A stretch of DNA of 64,000 bases, taken from assembly GCA_014529385.2 (NCBI GenBank), contig CM043967.1, forward strand, positions 87,159,278 through 87,223,277, given 5' to 3'. Positions within the stretch are counted from its first letter, which is position 1, and each line of letters begins with the position of its first letter. The position numbers were made by a program, and so were the translations under genes. Of the stretch, positions 1 through 10,100 are shown in pieces. This DNA is from Adiantum capillus-veneris. Its lineage: Eukaryota; Streptophyta; Polypodiopsida; Polypodiales; Pteridaceae. Below the pieces are notes generated by a model. It saw nothing but the letters and a program-made list of their open reading frames with translations. It was not told the origin of the DNA and did not search any database.

Positions 1-811
1 GCCTATCTTGGACAAATGGTGGAGCATCCTTCTCTCCATGTTTCAATGGACCCTAGCTTGGACAAGTGGTGGACCTTTGCTGATCTCTATGATTCAATAG
101 AGTTAGCTTGGACAAGTGGTGGACCTTGGAACCAAACCCCCATGTAAAACCTATCATGGTCACTCCAAGTGGTGAGAAAGAATAACCTTTAAAATATAGG
201 CTTATGGGTTGGACAAGTGGTGGACCTTAACACCCAAATATTCTTAAGATAATGACATAGAGTGAAAAAGTGGTGAATCTTGAGACAAAACCAGTCATGA
301 TACTAGCGATAATAGCTTGGACAAGTGGTGCAACTTGAACGTAAACCCCCCATGTTTCAATAGACTTAGCTTTGACAAATGGTGGAGCATCGTTCTCTCC
401 ATCTTTCAATGGAGCCTAGCTTGGACAAGTAGTGGACCTTTGTTTCTCTCTAGGTTTCAATAGAGTTAGCTTGGACAAGTGGTGGACCTTGGAACCAAAC
501 CCCCATGTAAAACCTATCATGTTCACTCCAAGTGGTGAGAAAGAATAACCTTAATGATATATCCTTATAGGTTGGACAAGTGGTGGACCTTAACACCCAG
601 ATATTCTTAATATAATGGCATAGAGTGGAAAAGTGGTGAATCTTGAGAGAAAACTACTCACGCTACTAGCAATAATAGGTTGGACAAGTGGTGGACCTTG
701 AATGTAAACCCCCCATCTACGAAATATCGTGGGTTTAAGGTATTTAGATGGAGCCTAGCATCTTGGAGACATGGTGCACCTTGCTTCTCTTCATGTTTCA
801 ATGGAGCCTAT

Positions 812-1174
812 CTTGGACAAATGGTGGAGCATCCTTCTCTCCATGTTTCAATGGACCCTAGCTTGCACAAGTGGTGGACCTTTGCTTCTCTCTATGTTTC
901 AATAGAGTTACCTTGGAAAAGTGGTGGACCTTGGAACGAAACCCGAATGTAAAACCTATCATGGTCACTCCAATTTGTGAGAAAGAATAACCTTTAAGAT
1001 ATAGCCTAATAGGTTGGACAAATGGTGGACCTTAACACCCAGATATCCTTAATATAATGACATAGAGTGATAAAGTGGTGAATCTTGAGACAAAACCACT
1101 CATGCTACTAGCGGTAATAGCTTCGACAAGTGGTGGACCTTGAACGTAAACCCCCCATGTTTTAATCGAGTTAG
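812..1174 (+). repeat. Exemplar higher-order unit, 363-bp type (a-b-c-d-e)
   Basis: Seven-monomer unit in the order a (50 bp, cttggacaaatggtggagcatcc...), b (50 bp, ...cctttgcttctctctatg...), c (101 bp, ...ccatgtaaaacctatcatgg... to ...cttataggttgg), d (about 108 bp, ...cacccagatattcttaat...) and e (54 bp, ...ccatgttttaatagagttag). The next 'a' begins at 1175, exactly 363 bp later. The same period is seen at 7-369 and in the 363-364-bp spacing of equivalent positions at 2614/2978 and 3781/4144. This is the commonest architecture in the array. Confidence 0.9.
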
Positions 1175-1616
1175 CTTCGAGAAATGATGGAGCATCCTTC
1201 TCTCCATGTTTCAATGGAGCCTAGCTTAGACAAGTGGTGGACCTTTGCTTCTCTCTATAATTCAATAGAGTTAGCTTGGACAAGTGGTGGAACTTGAAAC
1301 CAAACCCCCATGTAAAACCTACCATGGTCACTCCAAGTGGTAAGAAAGAATAACCTTTAAGATATAGCCTTATAGGTTGTACAAGTGGTGGACCTTAACA
1401 CCCACATATTCTTGTTATAATGACATAGAGTGGAAAACTGGTGAATCTTGAGACCAAACCACTCAGGCTACTACCAATAATAGCTTGGACAAGTGTTGGA
1501 CCTTGAATGTAAACCCCTCATCTACGACATATCATGAGTTTAATGTTTTTAGATGGAGCCTAGCATCTTGGAGACATGGTGCAGCTTGCTTCTCGTCATG
1601 TTTCAATGGAGCCTAT
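1175..1616 (+). repeat. Exemplar higher-order unit, 442-bp type (long 'e' plus an extra monomer)
   Basis: Same a-b-c-d order as the 363-bp unit. The 54-bp 'e' is replaced by a 133-bp segment at 1484-1616. That segment is an 83-bp head (cttggacaagtgttggacc... to ...gatggagcctagcat) plus a complete 50-bp monomer starting cttggagacatggtgcagc, a diverged version of the core monomer. The net gain is 79 bp. Units of this type explain the 442-443-bp spacings seen repeatedly in the array. Confidence 0.87.
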
Positions 1617-1950
1617 CTTGGACAAATGGTGGAGCATCCTTCTCTCCATGTTACAATGGAGCCTAGCTTGGACAAGTGGTGGACCTTTTCTTTTCTCTCT
1701 GTTTCAATACAGTTAGCTTGGACAAGTGGTGGAGCTTGGAACAAAACCCCCATATAAAACCTATCATGGTCACTCCAAGTGGTGAGAAAGAATAAACTTT
1801 AAGATATAGACTTATAGGTTGGACAAGTGGTGGACCTTGAATGTAAACCCCCCATCTACGAAATATGGTGGGTTTAAGGTATTTAGATGGACTCTAGCAT
1901 CTTGGAGACATGGTGCACCTTGCTTCTCTTCATGTTTCTATGGAGCCTAT
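1617..1950 (+). repeat. Exemplar higher-order unit, 334-bp type (no 'd' segment)
   Basis: After a-b-c the unit passes straight from ...cttataggttggacaagtgg to the long 'e' head (accttgaatgtaaaccccc). It skips the 108-bp 'd' segment, so it equals the 442-bp type minus d. The next 'a' begins at 1951. The same 334-bp spacing recurs at 5896/6230, 9936/10270, 18918/19252, 23770/24104, 37366/37700, 40843/41177, 45592/45926 and 61690/62024. The d-less unit therefore always follows a 442-type unit as a pair. Confidence 0.87.
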
Positions 1951-4900
1951 CTTGGACAAATGGTGGAGCATCCTTCTCTCCATGTTTCAATGGACCCTAG
2001 CTTGGACAAGTGGTGGACCTTTGCTTCTCTCTCTGTTTCAATAGAGTTAGCTTGGACAAGTGGTGGAGCTTGGAACCAAACCCCCATGTAAAACCTATCA
2101 TGGTTACTCCAAGTGGTAAGAAAGAATAACCTTTAAGATATAGACTTATAGGTTGGACAAGTGGTGGACCTTAACACCCACATATTCTTAATATAATGAC
2201 ATAGAGTGGAAAAGTGGTGAATCTTGAGACAAATCCACTCATGCTAGTAGCGATAATAGCTTGGACAAGTATCGGCCCTTGTATGTAAACCGCCCATGTA
2301 CAAAATATCCTCGGTTTAAGGTTTTTTGATGAAGCGTAGCATCTTGGAGACATGGTGCAGCTTGCTTCTCTTCATTTTTCGATGGAGCCTATCTTGGACA
2401 AATGGTGGAGCATCCTTCTCTCTATGTTTCAATGGACCCTAGCTTGGACAAGTGGTGGACCTTTGCTTCTATCTATGTTTCAACAGAGTTTGCTTGGACA
2501 AGTGGTGGACCTTCGAACTCAAACCCCCATGTGAAACCTATCATGGTCACTCCAAGTGGTGAGAAAGAATAACCTTTCAAATATAGGCTTATAGGTTGGA
2601 CAAGTGGTGGACCTTAACACCCAAATATTCTTAATATAATGACATAGAGTGAAATAGCGGTGAATCTTGAGACAAAACCACTCATGCTACTAGTGATAAT
2701 AGCTTGGACATGTGGTGGAACTTGAGCATAACCCCACCATGTTTCAATAGACTTAGCTTCGACAAATGGTGGAGCATCGTTCTCTCCATCTTTCAATGGA
2801 GCCTAGGTTGGACAAGTAGTGGACCTTTGCTTCTATCTATGATTTAATAGAGTTTGCTTGGACAAGTGGTGGACCTTGAATATCAAACCCCCATGTGAAA
2901 CCTATCATGGTCACTACAAGTGGTGAGAAAGAATAACCTTTAAAATATAGGCTTATAGGTTGGACAAGTGGTGGACCTTAACACCCAAATATTCTTAATA
3001 TAATGACATAGAGTGAAAAAGTGGTGAATCTTGAGACAAAACCACTCATGCTACTAGCGATAATAGCTTGGACAAGTGGTGGAACTTGAATGTAAACCCC
3101 CCATGTTTCAATTGACTTAGCTTCGACAAATGGTGGAGCATCGTTCTCTCCATCTTTCAATGGAGCCTAGCTTGGAGAAGTAGTGGACCTTTGTTTCTCT
3201 CTAGGTTTTGATAGAGTTAGCTTGGACAAGTGGTGGACCTTGGAACCAAACCCCCATGTAAAACCTATCATGTTCACTCCAAGTGGTGAGAAAGAATAAC
3301 ATTAAAGATATATCCTTATAGGTTGGACAAGTGGTGGACCTTAACACCCAGATGTTCTTAATATAATGGCATAGAGTGGAAAAGTGGTAAATCTTGAGAG
3401 CAAACTACTCATGCTACTAGCGATAATAGGTTGGACAAGTGGTGGACCTTGAATGTAAACCCCCCATCTAGGAAATATCGTGGGTTGAAGGTATTTAGAT
3501 GGATCCTAGCATCTTGGAGACATGGTGCACCTTGCTTCTCTTCATGTTTCAATGGAGCCTATCTTGGACAAATGGTGAAGCATCCTTCTCTCCATGTTTC
3601 AATGGACCCTAGCTTGCACAAGTGGTGGACCTTTGCTTCTCTCTATGTATTAGAGTTTGCTTGGACAAGTGGTGGACCTTGGAACTCAAACCCCCATGTA
3701 AAACCTATCATGGTCACTCCAAGTGGTGAGAAAGAATAACCTTTAAAATATAGGCTTATGGGTTGGACAAGTGGTGGAGCTTAACACCCAAATATTCTTA
3801 ATATAATGACATAGAGTGAAAAAGTGGTGAATCTTGAGACAAAACCACTCATGCTACTACCGATAATAGCTTGGACAAGTGGTGGAACTTGAACGTAAAC
3901 CCCCCATGTTTCAATAGACTTAGCTTCGACAAATGGTGGAGCATCGTTCTCTCCATTTTTCAATGGAGCCTAGCTTGGACAAGTAGTGGACCTTTGTTTC
4001 TCTCTAGGTTTCAATAGAGTTAGCTTGGACAAGTGGTGGACCTTGGAACCAAACCCCCATGTATAACCTATCATGGTCACTCCAAGTGGTGAGAAAGAAT
4101 AACCTTAATGATATATCCTTATAGGTTGGACAAGTGGTGCACCTTAACACCCAGATATTCTTAATATAATGGCATAGAGTGGAAAAGTGGTGAATCTTGA
4201 GACAAAACCACTCATGCTACTAGCGGTAATAGCTTGGACAAGTGGTGGACCTTGAACGTAAACCCCCCATGTTTTAATAGAGTTAGCTTCGAGAAATGAT
4301 GGAGCATTCTTCTCTCTATGTTTCAATGGAGCATAGCTTGGAAAAGTGGTGGACCTTTGCTTCTCTCTATGTTTCAATAGAGTTAGCTTGGACAAGTGGT
4401 GGACCTTGGAACCAAACCCCCATGTAAAACCTAGCATGATTCAATGGAGCCTAGCTTGGACAAGTGGTGGACCTTTGCTTCTCTCTATGATTCAATAGAG
4501 TTAGCTTGGACAAGTGGTGGACCTTGGAACCAAACCCCCACGTAAACCCCCATGAAGCCTAGCATCTTGGAGACATGGTTCAGCTTGCTTCTCTTCATTT
4601 TTCGATGGAGCCTATCTTGGAAAAATGGTGGAGCATCTTTCTCTCCATGTTTCAATGGACCCTAGCTTGCACAAGTGGTGGACCTTTGCTTCTATCTATG
4701 ATTCATAGAGTTTGCTTGGACAAGTGGTGGACCTTGGAACTCAAACCCCCATGTGAAACCTATCATGGTCACTCCAAGTGGTGAGAAAGAATAACCTTTA
4801 AAATATAGGCTTATAGGTTGGACAAGTGGTGGAGCTTAACACCCAAATATTCTTAATATAATGACATAGAGTGAAAAAGTGGTGAATCTTGAGACAAAAC

Positions 4901-6258
4901 CACTCATGCTACTAGCGATAATAGCTTGGACAAGTGGTGGAACTTGAACGTAAACCCCCCATGTTTCAATAGACTTAGCTTCGACAAATGGTGGAGCATC
5001 GTTCTCTCCATTTTTCAATGGAGCCTAGCTTAGACAAGTAGTGGACCTTTGTTTCTCTCTAGGTTTCAATAGAGTTAGCTGGACAAGTGGTGGACGTTAA
5101 ATGTAAACCCCTCATCTATGAAAGATCGTGGGTTTAATGTATTTTGATGGAGCGTAGCATCTTGGAGACATGGTGCAGCTTGCGTCTCGTCATGTTTCAA
5201 TGGAACCTATCTTGGACAAATGGTGTAGCATCCTTCTCTCCATGTTTCAATGGACCCTAGCTTGGACAAGTGGTGGACCTTGGAACCAAACCCCCATGTA
5301 AAACCTATCATGGTCACTCCAAGTGGTAAGAAAGAATAACGTTTAAGATGTAGCCTTATAGGTTGGACAAGTTGTGGACCTTAGCACCCATGTATTCTTA
5401 GTAAAATTGGTGAATCTTGAGACCAAACCACTCAGGCTACTAGCAATAATAGTTTGGACAAGTGGTGGACCTTGAATGTAAACCGCTCATCTACGAAATA
5501 TCGTGGGCTTAATGTATGTCGATGGATCTTAGCATCTTAGAGACATGGTGCAGCTTGCTTCTCGTCATGTTTCAATGGAGCCTATCTTGAACAAATGATG
5601 GACCATCCTTCTTTCCATGTTTCAATGGATCCTAGCTTGGACAAGTGTTGGACCTTTGTTTCTCTCTATGTTTCAATAGAGTTAGCTTGGACAAGTGGTG
5701 GACCTTGGAACCAAACCCCCATGTAAAACCTATCATGGTCACTCCAAGTGGTAAGGAAGAATAACCTTTAAGATGTAGCCTTATAGGTTGGACAAGTGGT
5801 GGACCTTAACACCCACATATTCTTAGTATAATGACATAGAGTGGAAAAGTGGTGAATCTTGAGACCAAACCACTCAGGCTGCTACCAATAATACATTGGA
5901 CAAGTGTTGGACCTTGAATGTAAACCCCTCATCTATGACATATCGTGAGTTTAATGTTTTTCGATGGAGCCTAGCATCTTGGAGACATGGTGCAACTTGC
6001 TTCTCGTCATGTTTCAATGGAGCCTATCTTGGAGAAATGGTGGAGCATCCTTCTCTCCATGTTACAATGGAGCCTAGCTTGGACAAGTGGTGGACCTTTT
6101 CTTCTCTTTCTGTTTCAATACAGTTAGCTTGGACAAGTGCTAGAGCTTGGAACAAAACCCCCATATAAAACCTATCATGGTCACTCCAAGTGGTAAGAAA
6201 GAATGACCTTTAAGATATAGACTTATAGGTTGAACAAGTGGTGGACCTTGAATGTAAA

Positions 6259-6295
6259 CCCCCCATCTACGAAATATGGTGGGTTTAAGGTATTT
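6259..6295 (+). repeat. Left arm of a perfect 37-bp inverted repeat
   Basis: Normal-orientation satellite from the long 'e' head, beginning ccccccatctacgaaatatg and ending ttaaggtattt. It is the exact reverse complement of 6710-6746. The arms are separated by 414 bp containing the gag-like insert. Confidence 0.93.
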
Positions 6296-6315
6296 AGATG
6301 GAGCACCTTGCAGTA

Positions 6316-6671
6316 TCTAAGAGAAGGTAGTAGCGCCCTTCACTTCGGTCATCCGGTTCGTCTTCGTCTTCGTCCACTGTCTCTAATCTCCCGGGCCGCG
6401 GTCGTCTTTGCGTGTTTCGCCGCGTGTTGACATTGCTTGGCCCCGGGCGGTCTTCATGTCGCTGGCCTAGCTGCGTTTGCAGTAGGTCGCTCAGGTTGGC
6501 AGACATCATGTTTATTTGGTGTTCTACCGAGGCCATGATGCGTGCCTCTAGTCTTTCTTCCATTGACTCTTGGTGGTCCTGTCGCGACTTTTTCTCTTTG
6601 TTCTTCTTCGGGGCTCTATGAAGCTCCGGTTCCGTCCTGTATCCTTCTTCATCTTCTTGATTTCCTGCCAT
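6316..6671 (-). pseudogene. Gag-like N-terminal fragment (Ty3/gypsy-type, truncated)
   Basis: A minus-strand frame opens with ATG at 6671 (MAGNQEDEEG) and runs about 118 codons through the insert. It then enters satellite and stops at about 6294; the final residues (ARCSI) come from the repeat. Visible features: a basic patch at residues about 19-31 (rich in K and R), a probable amphipathic helix or coiled coil at about 34-70 (ESMEERLEARIMASVEHQIN and following), an Arg/Pro-rich linker at about 84-95 (TRRNTQRRPRPGR), and an acidic run at about 99-108 (VDEDEDEPDD). This order, coiled coil then Arg-rich and acidic low-complexity sequence, resembles what precedes the capsid domain in plant Ty3/gypsy gag proteins, but the capsid and zinc-knuckle parts are absent. 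In-frame sequence continues upstream of the ATG for about 11 codons to a TGA, so the true start is uncertain. It could instead be part of an unrelated host gene. Homology is inferred from composition only. Confidence 0.4.
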
Positions 6672-6709
6672 TGGGTGTTCTTGTGGCCGAAGCCGAGGAG
6701 AAAATCAGA

Positions 6710-6746
6710 AAATACCTTAAACCCACCATATTTCGTAGATGGGGGG
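6710..6746 (-). repeat. Right (inverted) arm of the 37-bp inverted repeat
   Basis: Reads aaataccttaaacccaccat and ends in six G residues. It is satellite in reverse orientation, the only inverted satellite piece I found in the window. The sequence resumes in forward orientation at the next base (tgcaccttgcttctc), a position about 40 bp further along the unit than the arm's own source. Confidence 0.93.
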
Positions 6747-7149
6747 TGCACCTTGCTTCTCTTTATGTTTCCATGGAGCCTATCTTGGACAAATGGTGGA
6801 GCATCCTTCTCTCAATGTTTCAATGGAGCCTAGCTTGGACAAGTGGTGGACCTTTGCTTCTCTCTCTGTTTCAATAGAGTAAACTTGGACATGTGGTGAA
6901 GCTTGGAACCAAACCCCCATGTAAAACCTATCATGGTGACTCCAAGTGGTAAGAAAGAATAACCTTTAAGATATAGACTTATAGGTTGGACAAGTGGTGG
7001 ACCTTAACACTCACATATTGTTAATATAATGACATAGAGTGGAAAAGTGGTGAATCTTGAGACAAAACAACTCATGCTACTAGCGATAATAGCTTGGACA
7101 AGTATCGGCCCTTGAATGTAAACCCCCCATGTACAAAATATCCTGGGTT
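6747..7149. repeat. Array between the insertion and segmental copy 1
   Basis: Normal a-b-c-d order resumes after the insertion. The 'e' segment at 7090-7150 is the variant with the altered core cttggacaagtatcggccc. No gene was seen. Confidence 0.8.
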
Positions 7150-10100
7150 TAAGGTATTTCGATGACGCCTAGCATCTTGGAGACATGGTGCAGCTTGCTT
7201 CTCTTCACTTTTCGATGGAGCCTATCTTGGACAAATGGTGGAGCATCCTTCTCTCTATGTTTCAATGGACCCTAGCTTGGACAAGTGGTGGACCTTTGCT
7301 GATCTCTATGATTCAATAGAGTTAGCTTGGACAAGTGGTGGACCTTGGAACCAAACCCCCATGTAAAACCTATTATGGTCACTTCAAGTGGTGAGAAAGA
7401 AAAACCTTTAAGATATGGCCTTATAGGTTGGACAACTGGTGGACCTTAACACCCAAATATTCTTAATATAATGACATAGAGTGAAAAAGTGGTGAATCTT
7501 GAGACAAAACCAGTCATGCTACTAGCGATAATAGCTTGGACAACTGGTGGACCTTGAACGTAAACCCCGCATGTTTCAATAGATTTAGCTTCGACAAATA
7601 GTGGAGCATCGTTCTCTCCATGTTTCAATGGAGCCTAGCTTGGACAAGTGGTGGACGTTTGTTTCTCTCTATGTTTCAATAGAGTTAGCTTGGACAAGTG
7701 GTGGACCTTGGAACCAAACCCCCATGTAAAACCTATCATGGTCACTCCAAGTGGTGAGAAAGAATAAATATCCTTATAGGTTGGACAAGTGGTGGACCTT
7801 AACACCCAGATATTCTTAATATAATGGCATAGAGTGGAAAAGTGGTGAATCTTGAGACCAAACCACTCAGGCTACTACCAATAATAGCTTGGACAAGTGT
7901 TGGACCTTAAATGTAAACGCCTCCTCGACGACATATCGTGGGTTTAATGTTTTTCGATGGAGCCTAGCAACTTGGAGACATGGTGCAGCTTGCTTCTCGC
8001 CATTTTTCAATGGAGCCTATCTTGGACAAATGGTGGAGCATCCTTCTCTCCATGTTTCAATGGAGCCTAGCTTGGACAAGTTGTGGACCTTTGCTTCTCC
8101 CTCTGTTTCAATAGAGTTATATTGGACAAGTGGCGGACCTTGGAACCAAATCCCCATGTAAAACCTATCATGGTCACTCCAAGTGGTAAGAGAGAATAAC
8201 CTTTAAGATATAGACTTATAGGTTGGACAAGTGGTGGACCTTAACACCTACATATTCTTAATATAATGACATAGAGTGGAAAAGTGGTGAATCTTGAGAC
8301 AAAACCACTCATGCTACTAGCGATAATAGCTTGGACAAGTGGTGGTACTTGAATGTAAACCCCCCATGTACAAAATATTGTGGGTTTAAGGTATTTTGAC
8401 GAAGCCTAGCATCTTGGAGACATGGTGCAACTTGCTTCTCTTCATGTTTCAATGGAGTCTATCTTGGACAAATAGTGGAGCATCCTTCTCTCCATGTTTC
8501 AATGGACCCTAGCTTGGACAAGTGGTGGACCTTTGCTGATCTCTATGATTCAATAGAGTTAGCTTGGACAAGTGGTGGACCTTGGAACCCACCCTCCATG
8601 TAAAACCTATCATGGTCACTCCAAGTGGTGAGAAAGAATAACCTTTAAGATATAGCCTTATAGGTTGGACAAGTGGTGGACCTTAATACCCAAATATTCT
8701 TAATATAATGACATAGAGTGAGAAAGTGGTGAATCTTGACATAAAAGCACTCATGATACTAGGGATAATAGCTTGGACAAGTGGTGGACCTTGAGCATAA
8801 ACCCCCCATGTTTCAATAGACTTAGCTTCGACAAATGGTGGAGCATCGTTCTCTCCATGTTTCAATGGAGCCTAGCTTGGACAAGTGCTGGAACTTGGAA
8901 CCAAACCCCCATGTAAAACCTATCATGGTCACTCCAAGTGGGAAGAAAGAATAACCTTTAAGATGTAGCCTTATAGGTTGGACAAGTGGTGGACCTTAAC
9001 ACCCACATATTCTTAATAAAAGTGGTGAATCTTGAGACTAAACCACTCAGGTTACTAGCAATAATAGCTTATACAAGTGGTGGACGTTAAATGTAAACCC
9101 CTCATCTATGAAATATCGTGGGTTTAATGTATTTCGATGGAGTGTAGCATCTTGGAAACATGGTGCAGCTTGCTTCTCATCATGTTTCAATGGAGCCTAT
9201 CTTGGACAAATGGTGGAGCATCCTTCTCTCCATGTTTCAATGGACCCTAGCTTGGACAAGTGGTGGACCTTTGTTTCTCTCTATGTTTCAATAGAGTTAG
9301 CTTGGACAAGTGGTGGACCTTGGAACCAAACCCCCATGTAAAACCTATCATGGTCACTCCAAGTGGTAAGAAAGAATAACGTTTAAGATGTAGCCTTATA
9401 GGTTGGACAAGTGGTGGACCTTAGCACACACATATTCTTAATAAAAGTGGTGAATCTTGAGACCAAACCACTCAGGCTACTAGCAATAATAGTTTGGACA
9501 AGTGGTGGACCTTGAATGTAAACCCCTCATCTACGAAATATCGTGCGATTAATGTATGTCGATGGAGCATAGCATCTTGAAGACATGGTGCAGCTTGCTT
9601 CTCGTCATGTTTCAATGGAGCCTATCTTGAACAAATGGTGGACCATCCTTCTCTCCATGTTTCAACGGATCCTAGCTTGGACAAGTGTTGGACCTTTGTT
9701 TCTCTCTATGTTTCAATAGAGCTAGCTTGGACAAGTGGTGGACCTTGGAACCAAACCCCTATGTAAAACCTATCATGGTCACTCCAAGTGGTCAGAAAGA
9801 ATAACCTTTAAGATGTAGCCTTATAGGTTGGACAAGTGGTGGACCTTAACACCCACATATTCTTAATATAATGACATAGAGTGGAAAAGTGGTGAATCTT
9901 GAGACCAAACCACTCAGGCTGCTAGCAATAATAGCTTGGACAAGTGTTGGACCTTGAATGTAAACCCCTCATCTATGACATATCGTGAGTTTAATGTTTT
10001 TAGATGGAGCCTAGCATCTTGGAGACATGGTGCAACTTGCTTCACGTCATGTTTCAATGGAGCCTATCTTGGACAAATGGTGGAGCATCCTTCTCTCCAT

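Larger units (their letters stand above)
1..6258. repeat. Array block I: mixed 363/442/334-bp units
   Basis: Ordinary array sequence with all three unit types. The rearranged unit ...aaaacctagcatgattcaatgg... appears at about 4426-4445. Around 5060-5400 several units are shortened or joined irregularly: 'b' runs directly into the long 'e' head at about 5070-5100, and the 'd' at 5385-5440 is truncated. No gene or non-satellite sequence was seen. Confidence 0.85.
6259..6746. mobile_element. Complex insertion with gag-like fragment, bracketed by a 37-bp inverted repeat
   Basis: The only non-satellite island inside the array. Satellite reads normally up to ...tatttagatggagc (about 6304). About 400 bp of unrelated, markedly GC-richer DNA follows (for example cccgggccgcggtc at about 6391-6404). 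Satellite then returns at 6710, first as an inverted 37-bp piece (6710-6746) and from 6747 in normal orientation. The inverted piece is the exact reverse complement of 6259-6295. The 9-mer gcaccttgc stands at both ends (6303-6311 and 6748-6756). About 28 bp of the expected satellite between gatgga and gcaccttgc is missing on the left. No LTR, primer-binding site, polypurine tract, protease, reverse transcriptase or integrase is visible, so this is a captured fragment, not an intact element. Confidence 0.75.

Noticed and set aside
160-180. Small palindrome in cactccaagtggtg as a regulatory hairpin
   Set aside because: The stem is only about four base pairs, and the element is simply a degenerate satellite core. 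It is not convincing as a separate structure.
680-952. Dozens of repeated 90-codon plus-strand frames (MDKWWTLNV... type) as a protein family
   Set aside because: They recur only because the satellite unit recurs. Each stops at the same satellite position, the 442- and 334-bp units are not multiples of three, and there are no start context, introns or codon-level conservation. Variation looks equal at all codon positions.
2978-3160. Repeated 60-codon minus-strand frames (MKDGENDAPPFVEAK... type), some extended to 118 codons
   Set aside because: They are a by-product of the 'd-e-a' segments read backwards. The 118-codon form arises from one substitution that removes a stop (ggaccttaacaccc to ggacctttacaccc). 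There is no independent evidence for coding.
6303-6756. The gcaccttgc 9-mers as a target-site duplication of an intact transposon
   Set aside because: The flanking satellite is not continuous across the two copies. One side has lost about 28 bp and the other carries an inverted satellite piece, so a simple insertion model fails. No terminal repeats of an element are visible.
6412-6877. Plus-strand open frames across the insert
   Set aside because: They run antisense to the better-supported minus-strand frame, have skewed composition, and continue into satellite without any recognisable domain.
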